A stretch of DNA of 6,498 nt, taken from NCBI GenBank assembly GCA_012735355.1, contig JAAYHP010000016.1, positions 1 to 6,498 on the forward strand, given 5' to 3'. Under the pieces are notes generated by a model. That model worked only from the letters and a program-made list of their open reading frames with translations, was not told the DNA's origin and searched no databases. A program made the translations under genes and the position numbers. The stretch is from Lysinibacillus sp. GTDB taxonomy: Bacteria; Bacillota; Bacilli; Bacillales_A; Planococcaceae. Positions 1-5,915 of the stretch are shown here, one piece after another; position 1 is the stretch's first letter; each line of letters opens with the position of its first letter.

Positions 1-803
1 ACATTATACCAACCAATTATTTTCACACAACCGTTATGGCTGCACCTTTAATGGGGATTATTGCCTCCGTTGTTGCCATTAGTATTGGTATTTTATATAT
101 GTATATTGCATTAAAGAAAAGTTTAGCGAAAAATGAAACCTTTCAAGTGGTAGAAGAAGAGGCAGAGTCACCGATTTTAAAAGAAAATGCGCCACCCTTT
201 TTCTTAAGTATAATGCCTATCATTGCATTAATTGGCATTATCTTTGCTGGAAGTGCTTTAGATATATCGAATATTGTTGTGATTGGCTTGGCAATTGCCG
301 TTGCACTTTCAGCGATTATCTTTCACCGGTACATTCCATCCCATAAGGCAACAATTAGTGCAGGGGCAGATAGTTCAATTAAACCTATTTTTCTCACGGC
401 TGCATCCGTTGCCTTTGGTGTTGTCATTACGTTAGCACCAAGCTTTGAAATCATTTCTAATTTCATTATGAACTTACCTGGAAATCCATTGATTAGTTTA
501 GGGATTGCTACAATCACCCTTAGCGCGATTACCGGTTCTGCATCCGGAGGGCTTGGAATTTCTATGGAAGCCTTTGCAGATCAATATATGGCAATTGGAG
601 TCAATCCCGATGCAATGCACCGTGTATCTACCACTGCATCCGGTGTTCTTACCGCATTACCCCATTCTGGGACAATCCTTTCAACCTTTTCTTTAACAGG
701 ATTAACCCATGAAAATGCCTATAAGTATTCATTTTTATCTGTTACTTTACCGAATTTAAGTGCATTGATTGTTGCTTTAATTATGGGTATTTTCTTTTAT
801 TAA
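1..803 (+). CDS. GntP-family permease, C-terminal part (5' end outside window)
   Basis: This is an integral membrane transporter, most likely a proton-coupled symporter for an organic acid (the GntP family takes gluconate and related hydroxy or keto acids). The frame is open from the left edge, so the N-terminus is missing; the visible part is about 267 residues, whereas GntP permeases are usually about 430-460. It shows several long hydrophobic segments, one polar loop rich in Glu/Lys soon after the start of the visible part, and a glycine/serine-rich stretch GSASGGLGISMEAFADQY followed by TTASGVLTALPHSGTI. The latter resembles the conserved S-T-ASGG-x-x-x-LPH-G motif of GntP/YxjC-like proteins. 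The gene ends with TAA and converges on the manganese operon. The substrate cannot be inferred without the upstream neighbours. The ATG at base 36 is internal, because the frame is open before it. Confidence 0.8.
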   Translation, partial: IIPTNYFHTTVMAAPLMGIIASVVAISIGILYMYIALKKSLAKNETFQVVEEEAESPILKENAPPFFLSIMPIIALIGIIFAGSALDISNIVVIGLAIAVALSAIIFHRYIPSHKATISAGADSSIKPIFLTAASVAFGVVITLAPSFEIISNFIMNLPGNPLISLGIATITLSAITGSASGGLGISMEAFADQYMAIGVNPDAMHRVSTTASGVLTALPHSGTILSTFSLTGLTHENAYKYSFLSVTLPNLSALIVALIMGIFFY

Positions 804-867
804 CCCTTTGAAACGTTAAAAGGCGTTTTCCATTTTCCATTGATGGACGGGTAAAAAATTGTGGAAT

Positions 868-919
868 AAATAAATGAATAAAAATTGGGAGGTACTGATG
901 CCTCCCATTTCATTTATTT
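868..919. terminator. Bidirectional two-part hairpin terminator between permease gene and mntD
   Basis: The inner stem is TGGGAGG (886-892) paired with CCTCCCA (901-907) around an 8-base loop. The outer arms AAATAAATGAA (868-878) and TTCATTTATTT (909-919) are a perfect 11-bp inverted repeat, separated from the inner stem by an asymmetric bulge (879-885 against 908). On the minus strand the inner stem is followed by ATTTTTATT, a good U-tract for ending the mnt operon. On the plus strand it is followed by ATTTCATTTATTTT, so it can also end the permease transcript. The outer arm contains the mntD stop codon (914-916). A weaker short hairpin (about 812-828) just after the permease stop may assist. 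Confidence 0.85.
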
Positions 920-1786
920 TGTTGCTATTGGGCGAATCCAATAGGAAAGTAATCCGTGTCGAGGAGAGAAAAGTATGCTTATTAAAAATACGACACCGGT
1001 AGCAAAAGCCATTGAACCTGAAATGGACGTGTCTATTAATACTGCAAAATAATAACCCCCAATTGCAGAAAAAACACCAAAAATGGCACTTAAAACAAAC
1101 ATGACAAACAATCGATCCGTCCATAGGTAAGCAGCTGCAGCTGGAGTAATAAGCATCGCCACAACCATAATAGCACCTACCGCATCAAAAGCTGCAACCG
1201 TTGTGATAGATAACACTGTCATGTATAAATAATGCATAACAACGACTGGTATACCAATACTTGCAGCCAGTGCTGGATCAAAGGTTGTAATTTTCCACTC
1301 TTTATAAAATAACACGATTACGAAAAGTACTAAAAACAATACGAAGGTTAGCGTCAATGTCGCAATAGGAACATCTCCAATGATTGGCACATCAATCGTA
1401 TCCCACGGAATAAAAGTAATTTCCCCCATTAACGCATGCTTCACATCTAAATGAACGTTCCCTACTTTTGTTGCAATTAATATAACCCCTAAAGCAAAAA
1501 GAGTCGTAAATACAACGCCTATTGCTGCATCTTGCTGGACTCCTCGAGTATTTAACCACTGAACAAAATAAGCGGTAAGCACTCCGGTAATCGCTGCCCC
1601 AATCACCATATGAATTCCGTTTAAACTTTGGGTTAATAAATAAGCTGTCACAATACCAAGAAGAACGGTATGACTAATCGCATCCGCCATCATGGCCATC
1701 CGTCGCAATATTAATAATACTCCTACAATGCCACATGATATTCCTACAAGAGAAGCGGTAAGCAATATCCAACCTGTATAAGTCAT
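914..1786 (-). CDS. mntD: Manganese ABC transporter permease MntD
   Basis: This is the second membrane subunit of the manganese (possibly zinc) ABC importer, of the ZnuB/TroCD/MntCD permease family. It has 290 residues, close to the roughly 295 of B. subtilis MntD, with about eight or nine hydrophobic segments. Family landmarks are visible: MMADAISHTVLLGI at 32-45, VHLDVKHALMGEI at 111-123, the cytoplasmic coupling stretch YKEWKITTFDPALAASIGIP at 161-180, and GAIMVVAMLITPAAAAYLWT at 204-223. The start ATG overlaps the mntC stop (ATGA, 4 bases) and is preceded by AAGGGAGGGG, so translation is probably coupled. It is the last gene of the operon and runs into the hairpin terminator. The pairing of two different permeases, lipoprotein first, matches mntABCD/troABCD. 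Mn is preferred over Zn because of the operator sites and the MntA ligand set. Confidence 0.9.
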   Translation of the reverse strand: MTYTGWILLTASLVGISCGIVGVLLILRRMAMMADAISHTVLLGIVTAYLLTQSLNGIHMVIGAAITGVLTAYFVQWLNTRGVQQDAAIGVVFTTLFALGVILIATKVGNVHLDVKHALMGEITFIPWDTIDVPIIGDVPIATLTLTFVLFLVLFVIVLFYKEWKITTFDPALAASIGIPVVVMHYLYMTVLSITTVAAFDAVGAIMVVAMLITPAAAAYLWTDRLFVMFVLSAIFGVFSAIGGYYFAVLIDTSISGSMAFATGVVFLISILFSPRHGLLSYWIRPIATK

Positions 1787-2694
1787 GAATTCCCCTCCCT
1801 TACTAAAGAGGAATTCTGTTCTAGTTCATTCTGTTTATTTCGAAACAGAATCCATTCGACAATCAATCCTTTTTTATTTCCAAACAATAATGATACGAGG
1901 AAAATGGATCCTAACGTTAATACGATAAAGGGCCCCGTTGGCCAACTTGCCCCTTGGGTACTAATAGTCGTACCAATCGCTCCGCCTAATCCACCGAAAA
2001 TTGCTGATAAAATCATCATCCTCTTGAAGGAGTGAGTCCAATACCTTGCACTTACTGGAGGAATAATCAATAAAGCAGACATTAAAATAACTCCTACCGC
2101 TTGAATACCAATCACAATCGTTAACACGAGTAGTATGATATACAATCCATTCATTGTTGTCATAGAAAGATTTAAGCCTTTCGCAAAATGAGGATCGAAC
2201 AAAAATAATTTCCACTCTTTAAAAGCGACAATCACTACAACTGTTACGAGAAGTGCAAGAATGGTCATCATTAATACGTCTGACCCAATCATCGATGCCG
2301 CTTGACCGAATATAAATTGATCTAATCCCGCTTTATTCCCACCGCTACTTCGATTGACAATCGTAAGTAAAACGATGCCTCCTCCAAAAAACACCGCTAA
2401 CACAATTCCCATGGCACTATCTTCTTTAATTCTTGTCGTCGATTTAATAAGATTGATAAATAGTGCACCAATGAAGGCACTTATATAAGCTCCGGTAATT
2501 AACATTAGGAAACTCTTTTCTTGAAATAGTAGGAATGCAATCATCACACCTGGGAGCGCTGCATGGGAAAGAGCATCACTCATTAAACTTTGTTTTTTAA
2601 AATAAGCTAAACAACCGATCAACCCAGATGCAATGCCTAAAATAAGGGTGCTAAAAAACACCCACTGAAAATTACTGGAGAGGAGAATTGACAA
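1783..2694 (-). CDS. mntC: Manganese ABC transporter permease MntC
   Basis: This is the first membrane subunit of the manganese ABC importer and would pair with MntD to form the translocation path. It has 303 residues with about eight hydrophobic segments. Family landmarks are SDALSHAALPGV at 39-50, EDSAMGIVLAVFF at 91-103, AGLDQFIFGQAASM at 122-135, the ATPase-contact stretch FKEWKLFLFDPHFAKGLNLS at 158-177, and GVILMSALLIIPPVSA at 201-216. The start is TTG, not ATG: AAAGGAGG lies 9 bases upstream and the next in-frame Met is residue 38, inside the conserved part. It overlaps the end of mntB by 23 bases and mntD by 4. The C-terminus is a short polar tail (about 284-303). From memory, B. subtilis MntC is about 435 residues with a cytoplasmic extension; that extension is absent here, so this form is closer to TroC in size. 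Confidence 0.9.
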   Translation of the reverse strand: MSILLSSNFQWVFFSTLILGIASGLIGCLAYFKKQSLMSDALSHAALPGVMIAFLLFQEKSFLMLITGAYISAFIGALFINLIKSTTRIKEDSAMGIVLAVFFGGGIVLLTIVNRSSGGNKAGLDQFIFGQAASMIGSDVLMMTILALLVTVVVIVAFKEWKLFLFDPHFAKGLNLSMTTMNGLYIILLVLTIVIGIQAVGVILMSALLIIPPVSARYWTHSFKRMMILSAIFGGLGGAIGTTISTQGASWPTGPFIVLTLGSIFLVSLLFGNKKGLIVEWILFRNKQNELEQNSSLVREGNS

Positions 2695-3427
2695 ACCCTA
2701 CCCCCTCCTTTAACCAACGGATATTGCCACCATAAGTTTTCGCAATATTCTCCTTTGTGAAGATTTTTTCCGTTTCCCCTTGAGCGACAACTGTGCGATT
2801 AATAAACAAAACTTGATCAAAATAATCTTCCACCGTTTGTAAATCGTGATGTACAACGAGTACCGTTTTCCCGCTTTCTTTTAATTCTCTTAAAATATGC
2901 ATAATCGCCTTTTCAGTGGCCGCATCAACCCCTGCTAAAGGTTCATCCATAAAATATAAATCTGCTTCCTGTATGAGCGCCCGTGCTAAAAATACTCGCT
3001 GTTGTTGACCGCCGGAAAGTTCACTAATTTGGCGATGGGCAAAGTCTTTCATTCCGACTATATCTAATGCTTTTAACGCCTTTTCTTTATGGATTTTTTT
3101 CGGCCATTTTAACCAACCGATTTGACCATACATCCCCATTAAGACTACATCTAATGCATCGGTAGGAAAATCCCAATCGACGGACACACGCTGGGGAACG
3201 TAACCAATTCTTCTTTTCACATTTTTTAATTCGGAACCGAAAAATAGCACCTTTCCCGTCAACTGAGGATGGAGATTTAACAACACTTTTATTAAAGTCG
3301 ATTTCCCTGCACCATTTGGCCCGACAATTCCCGTGAGTGACCCTTGTTTGATCGTGAATGAAACATCTCGGAGGACAGTGTTTTTTCTATAAGCAGCACT
3401 GACATTTTCCACTTCAAGAACATTCAT
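2672..3427 (-). CDS. mntB: Manganese ABC transporter ATP-binding protein MntB
   Basis: This is the cytoplasmic ATPase that powers the Mn importer. It has 251 residues with all ABC motifs intact: Walker A GPNGAGKST at 36-44, Q-loop glutamine at 79 (GYVPQR), signature LSGGQQQR at 137-144, Walker B LYFMDEP at 157-163 with catalytic Glu162, D-loop AGVDAAT at about 165-171, and H-loop His194 (VVHHDL). The sequence around the Q-loop (VPQRVSVDWDFP) is typical of the ZnuC/MntB/TroB group of metal importers. The start ATG shares one base with the mntA stop (TAATG), with AAGGGGTGG upstream as ribosome binding site; the 3' end overlaps mntC. The family is certain and the metal is inferred from context. 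Confidence 0.93.
   Translation of the reverse strand: MNVLEVENVSAAYRKNTVLRDVSFTIKQGSLTGIVGPNGAGKSTLIKVLLNLHPQLTGKVLFFGSELKNVKRRIGYVPQRVSVDWDFPTDALDVVLMGMYGQIGWLKWPKKIHKEKALKALDIVGMKDFAHRQISELSGGQQQRVFLARALIQEADLYFMDEPLAGVDAATEKAIMHILRELKESGKTVLVVHHDLQTVEDYFDQVLFINRTVVAQGETEKIFTKENIAKTYGGNIRWLKEGVGFVNSPLQ
2704..2711 (-). promoter_or_regulatory. Ribosome binding site that fixes the TTG start of mntC
   Basis: On the minus strand this reads AAAGGAGG, 9 bases before the TTG at 2694, and lies inside the mntB coding region. No in-frame ATG lies near it, so TTG is the supported start. Confidence 0.75.
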
Positions 3428-4386
3428 TATTGTCCACCCCTTGTTAATCCATCAAACACCGTATTTACATTGTGGCGATACATTCCTAAATACGTTCCTT
3501 CTTCTGTACCTTCTTCACCCATAGCATCCGAAAACAGTTCTCCACCAAGTTCCACTTGCAATCCCGCTTTTAGAGCTCCTTCTATAACTGCTTGAATGGA
3601 ATTTTGGTTAACGCTACTTTCCACAAAAACGGAAGGCACTTGCTTTTCGATAATTAAGTCAATCGTTGCTTGTATATCCGATAATCCAACTTCATCCTCT
3701 GTACTTAATCCTTGGAGTCCAACCACTTCAATGTCGTACATGCGACCAAAATAACCAAAGGCATCATGGGCTGTGACTAATATTCGTTGCTCTTTTGGAA
3801 CGCTGGAAAGTTTTTCTTTTGCTTCTTTCTTTAGTTCATCCATTTGTGCAAAATATTTTTCTTTGTTTTCTTCAAAATAATTTGCATTTTCCGGGGAATA
3901 CTCTTTCAACACTTCTGTTGCCTCGTTCAACGCTTCTTTCCATAAATCTAAATCGAACCAAATATGAGGATCTAGAGCACCATCCTCATCAATTAATAAT
4001 TTTCCTTCATCAATGGACTCCGCAATAGCAATGGTTACTTTTTTCTCTTTCATTTTTGAAAAAATTTCTCCCATATTTCCTTCCAAATTCAACCCGTTGT
4101 AAAATATAATTTCCGCTTTTTCTAAAGTATGAATGTCCCCTTGCGTTGCTTCATACAAATGAGGATCCACTCCCGGCCCCATTAAACTCACCACTTCTAC
4201 CCGATCACCACCTATGACTTGCATCGGTTCTCCAATTTGAGAAATTGTCGTAACAACTTGAATTGGTGAATCCTTTTGATTCGATTCTCCAGTTTGATTT
4301 GCATTTGGTGAATCGCTAGAATTACAACCCTCTAAATTGAACAAAATGACAAAACTTAAAATTGAGAGTATAACAAGACGTTTCAA
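3427..4386 (-). CDS. mntA: Manganese-binding lipoprotein MntA (cluster A-I / TroA-like)
   Basis: This is the extracytoplasmic substrate-binding protein of the importer, anchored to the outer face of the membrane. It has 319 residues. It starts with a lysine/arginine-headed hydrophobic signal peptide ending in the lipobox LEGC, with Cys21 as the lipidation site, then a Ser/Asn/Gln-rich linker to about residue 40. The binding domain follows, with probable metal ligands His76 (DPHLYE), His141 (DPHIWF), His207 (TAHDAF) and Asp287 (FSDAMG). This His-His-His-Asp set matches TroA and B. subtilis MntA; many segments (LMGPGVDPHLY, VTAHDAF, GLQGLST, VFVESSV) read like MntA as I remember it. There is no His-rich loop of the kind common in ZnuA, which favours Mn. 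The start is TTG (4386), chosen because AAGGAGG is 7 bases upstream; an ATG slightly upstream is out of frame and stops after two codons. Confidence 0.93.
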   Translation of the reverse strand: MKRLVILSILSFVILFNLEGCNSSDSPNANQTGESNQKDSPIQVVTTISQIGEPMQVIGGDRVEVVSLMGPGVDPHLYEATQGDIHTLEKAEIIFYNGLNLEGNMGEIFSKMKEKKVTIAIAESIDEGKLLIDEDGALDPHIWFDLDLWKEALNEATEVLKEYSPENANYFEENKEKYFAQMDELKKEAKEKLSSVPKEQRILVTAHDAFGYFGRMYDIEVVGLQGLSTEDEVGLSDIQATIDLIIEKQVPSVFVESSVNQNSIQAVIEGALKAGLQVELGGELFSDAMGEEGTEEGTYLGMYRHNVNTVFDGLTRGGQ

Positions 4387-4393
4387 TTCATTT

Positions 4394-4400
4394 CCTCCTT
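4394..4400 (-). promoter_or_regulatory. Ribosome binding site that fixes the TTG start of mntA
   Basis: On the minus strand this reads AAGGAGG, 7 bases before the TTG at 4386, which is ideal spacing. Between them is ATGAATTGA, an ATG that is out of frame with mntA and reaches a stop after two codons; its TGA overlaps the TTG start. Confidence 0.8.
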
Positions 4401-4416
4401 GCCTTCAGGAATTTTT

Positions 4417-4432
4417 TTTGCTTCTAGGAAAC
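4417..4432. promoter_or_regulatory. Second MntR-like operator, in the mntA leader
   Basis: The plus strand reads TTTGCTTCTAGGAAAC. Against the B. subtilis MntR box as I recall it (TTTGCCTTAAGGAAAC) it matches 13 of 16 positions. It lies about 55-70 bases downstream of the expected transcription start and upstream of the mntA ribosome binding site. It shares the 10-mer AGGAAACTTT with the promoter box exactly 63 bases away. Binding there could roadblock polymerase or support cooperative binding; this is inference. Confidence 0.6.
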
Positions 4433-4476
4433 TTTCGATGCAAAAAAATAGGACATGCATCTTTCCTAAAAGACAA

Positions 4477-4497
4477 AAGTTTTCTCTAAGGAAACTT
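4477..4497. promoter_or_regulatory. MntR-like operator overlapping the mnt promoter -10
   Basis: This is a 21-base imperfect dyad with arms AAGTTT and AAACTT. The core at 4480-4495 reads TTTTCTCTAAGGAAAC on the plus strand, 13 of 16 matches to the MntR box consensus I remember. It overlaps the -10 element and the expected start site, so Mn-loaded MntR (a DtxR-family repressor) bound there would block transcription when manganese is plentiful. The gene for the repressor is not in this window. Confidence 0.75.
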
Positions 4498-4522
4498 TAT
4501 GCTACGTTTTTTTATTTGTCAA
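4494..4522 (-). promoter_or_regulatory. Housekeeping (SigA-type) promoter of mntABCD
   Basis: On the minus strand there is a perfect -35 TTGACA (4522-4517), a 17-base spacer and the -10 TAAAGT (4499-4494, 4 of 6). The expected start is near 4487, giving a leader of about 100 bases. The -10 overlaps the operator dyad. Confidence 0.75.
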
Positions 4523-4608
4523 CTAAAATTTCAAATAAATTTTACTAATCTTATTGAATCCTATTTATCAAGGTGTAGAAATCAAATTGTAGAAAAATAG
4601 TAATAAAC

Positions 4609-4645
4609 AAAAAATAAGGAGCACCAAGAAATTTGGAACTCCTTT
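4609..4645 (-). terminator. Rho-independent terminator of the PC4/YdbC-like gene
   Basis: On the minus strand AAGGAG (4644-4639) pairs with CTCCTT (4621-4616). The stem continues inward through CCAA/TTGG with one G-T pair and one mismatch, giving about 12 paired positions around the loop ATTTC. It is followed by ATTTTTTG. It insulates the mnt promoter from the gene upstream. The plus strand lacks a U-tract here. Confidence 0.8.
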
Positions 4646-4668
4646 AAAAAATTCATAAAACTTTTATT

Positions 4669-4881
4669 CTAAGCATTTAAAACTTCTTTTAACTTTTCTA
4701 ACTCTTCTTTACTTAATGTAATTCCTTTCCCCATCTTTTCGTGATTCGGCGCCCAGTCACGTAAATCGTACTTTGGTTCACGACCATTCCAACTTATCAA
4801 ATTTAATTCTTTCGTCCAACCTTTTGGCGATTCAGAAATTACAGCGATCTGTTCAATGATTTCAAATTTTATATCAGCCAT
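4669..4881 (-). CDS. PC4/YdbC-family small protein, putative ssDNA-binding
   Basis: This is a 70-residue protein resembling the bacterial YdbC members of the transcriptional coactivator p15/PC4 family. Those are small homodimeric single-stranded nucleic-acid binders with a four-stranded sheet and a C-terminal helix. Visible here are strand-like stretches at about 3-16, then KELNLISWNGREPKYDLRDW (24-43), in which a W-N-G turn and K-Y-D-L-R-x-W are the typical PC4 signature, then GITLSKEELEKLKEVL as the final helix. The length is full for the family (about 70-75). The ribosome binding site AAGGGAG sits about 9 bases before the ATG. The gene stands alone with its own promoter and terminator, so nothing ties it to manganese uptake. 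The cellular role of bacterial members is poorly defined; the family call is good, the function is not. Confidence 0.8.
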   Translation of the reverse strand: MADIKFEIIEQIAVISESPKGWTKELNLISWNGREPKYDLRDWAPNHEKMGKGITLSKEELEKLKEVLNA

Positions 4882-4910
4882 GTTTTTTCTCCCTTCTTCA
4901 CAATATCCTT

Positions 4911-4939
4911 ATTATAATCTCCCCTTTGAAAATTGAATA
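4911..4939 (-). promoter_or_regulatory. Probable promoter of the PC4/YdbC-like gene
   Basis: On the minus strand there is a perfect -10 TATAAT (4916-4911) with a weak -35 TATTCA (4939-4934) at a 17-base spacing. The leader would be only about 20-25 bases. The -35 is uncertain. Confidence 0.5.
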
Positions 4940-5132
4940 TAAGTAAGCTTTAACTTTAAAAAATTTCAGTGCTATTTCAATCATTTGTAGATTTAGCCAA
5001 TTCCTCTACTCTCTGTTATTTTTACAAAACTTAGATGCATTTTCATTTCCGATGAATATATTATGTATGTCTGCCTAATGAATCTACCTATACAGACAAA
5101 AATAAGTCATCAATTGAAAGGGGAAAAAACTT

Positions 5133-5366
5133 ATGTCCATGCCCAATATTCCGAATATATCGCCAAATATTTCAATTAATCGGAAAGATGTAATTAATCT
5201 TCTTCTTGCTTCCATTGCATTAGAGGAAATTGGATTAGCTCATATTATTAATGCTGAGGGTGAAAAAATTCAATACGTACTAGGGACACTCAATAATTCC
5301 AGCCCTAGTTCACGGCCAACACCCGAAGATTTATTAGAAATTAATTGTAGCGTTAATGATACGTAA
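5133..5366 (+). CDS. Short paralogue of the downstream collagen-like protein, ended by an in-frame stop
   Basis: This is a 77-residue protein with no enzyme motif. It begins with the Pro/Asn/Ile-rich leader [19 protein letters not shown], followed by one long predicted amphipathic helix (about 19-50, including [10 protein letters not shown] and [13 protein letters not shown]), a Ser/Pro-rich linker (53-64) and a short second segment. Residues 1-52 are identical at 42 of 52 positions to the N-terminus of the gene at 5916, which goes on into collagen repeats, so this is the non-repeat head of a spore-surface-like collagen protein. The ribosome binding site AAAGGGG lies about 9 bases upstream of the ATG. 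Relative to its sister the frame is cut by TAA at 5364-5366, and matching sequence continues beyond. It may be a decayed gene, a functional short form, or a readthrough substrate. I found no convincing promoter. The stretch before it (4882-5132) contains only a short inverted repeat TGTCTG/CAGACA (5068-5073 and 5093-5098). Confidence 0.7.
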   Translation: MSMPNIPNISPNISINRKDVINLLLASIALEEIGLAHIINAEGEKIQYVLGTLNNSSPSSRPTPEDLLEINCSVNDT

Positions 5367-5447
5367 GCTATGACAATTAAAAAAGAACTTCTATTGGATA
5401 TAAAATTAAAACAAGTCCTCGATCTCATTAAGATGAAACCGTATTAA
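5367..5447 (+). pseudogene. Post-stop continuation of the 5133 gene, homologous to its paralogue
   Basis: Read in the same frame straight after the TAA, this gives 26 residues beginning [16 protein letters not shown] and ending at a TAA (5445-5447). The first 21 residues match 15 of 21 positions of [16 protein letters not shown]... in the gene at 5916, at the equivalent position. Most codon differences are synonymous (gct/gcg, aaa/aag twice, gat/gac, ctt/ttg, cta/tta, ttg/tta). The homology stops where the collagen repeat begins in the sister gene; here the tail is KMKPY and stop. There is no separate ribosome binding site, so it is not an independent gene. Confidence 0.65.
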
Positions 5448-5547
5448 AGGTAAATCATAAATTATGTTCCTTTTCCGAGTTAAATAGAAATATTTATAGC
5501 GGGAAGCATATCTAATTCTCCTTAACATCCCTGTCCCACGTCAATAC

Positions 5548-5580
5548 TCCTGCGGGCTCAAAACGGAACTTACCGCAGGA
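5548..5580 (+). repeat. Inverted repeat TCCTGCGG...CCGCAGGA, possible terminator or intergenic repeat
   Basis: A perfect 8-bp GC-rich inverted repeat (5548-5555 and 5573-5580) encloses a 17-base loop in otherwise AT-rich DNA. It is followed by ATCCTTGCTTTTTG, a partial U-tract, so it could end the 5133 transcript. The CTCCTGCGGG core resembles dispersed intergenic repeats I recall from Bacillus genomes; that resemblance is from memory. Confidence 0.5.
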
Positions 5581-5599
5581 ATCCTTGCTTTTTGATTAT

Positions 5600-5646
5600 C
5601 ACGCCCATTTAGTTACTCACGATTAATAATCGAGTAACGGGCAGTG
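5600..5646. other. Large bulged hairpin between the two paralogues
   Basis: Nested arms are CAC (5600-5602)/GTG (5644-5646), GCCC (5603-5606)/GGGC (5639-5642), GTTACT (5612-5617)/AGTAAC (5633-5638) and CGATT (5620-5624)/AATCG (5628-5632) around the loop AAT, with single-sided bulges at 5607-5611, 5618-5619 and 5643. That makes 18 paired positions. The following AACTCGTTTTCTTCC is a weak U-tract, so it may be a terminator or a structured RNA element. Confidence 0.55.
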
Positions 5647-5915
5647 AACTCGTTTTCTTCCTTAGATAATTAAATATTTTATTTGGACAACCCCAACATA
5701 ATTTGAATATTTAACAACTTTCTCCAATAGTTAAGCGTTTATAAATGTTTATAAGTATGGTGTTCATTAGGCTATTATTCATTATCTCCTTTTTGATAAA
5801 GAATAGATTATTTAAGAACGTGCTATCCAGAGAAGTGAACTTCTCAAGATTTTAGAGATAAGTAATTTCTTCGCGGCAGTACGTCCTTGAAATTTTAAAG
5901 GAAAGGAGTTAAGGA

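Larger units (their letters stand above)
5448..5915. other. Intergenic region with several inverted repeats, no gene seen
   Basis: About 470 AT-rich bases separate the two paralogues. I see no reading frame with a ribosome binding site and no tRNA or rRNA. It holds a long-loop inverted repeat (5548-5580), a large hairpin (5600-5646), a tandem 10-base direct repeat GTTTATAAAT/GTTTATAAGT (5737-5756) and a small perfect palindrome GAGAAGT-GA-ACTTCTC (5830-5845) in the leader of the next gene. A sporulation promoter would be expected, but I could not recognise one with proper -35/-10 spacing. Confidence 0.6.

Noticed and set aside
816..1124. Minus-strand open frame of about 100 codons overlapping the end of mntD
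   Set aside because: It is Cys/Phe-rich, lies almost entirely inside mntD in another frame, crosses the terminator and has no ribosome binding site; it is a shadow of mntD.
1961..2215. Minus-strand open frame inside mntC
   Set aside because: It is in another frame of the same strand within a well-conserved permease, with low-complexity composition and no start signal of its own.
3795..4028. Plus-strand open frame antisense to mntA
   Set aside because: There is no ribosome binding site or promoter, and it runs opposite a clearly conserved lipoprotein gene.
3427..4386. Assignment of the lipoprotein as a zinc-specific ZnuA/AdcA
   Set aside because: It lacks the His-rich acidic loop, has a TroA/MntA-like His-His-His-Asp ligand set, and the promoter carries MntR-like rather than Zur-like boxes. 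Some zinc transport cannot be excluded.
5055..5063. AATATATTA upstream of the 5133 gene as a sporulation sigma-K -10 element
   Set aside because: It fits CATAnnnTA at all but one fixed position, but no AC-type -35 lies at the expected distance, so the match may be chance in AT-rich DNA.
5830..5915. Leader of the collagen gene as a T-box or metabolite riboswitch
   Set aside because: There is only a short palindrome; the conserved T-box sequence and any multi-stem core I know are absent.
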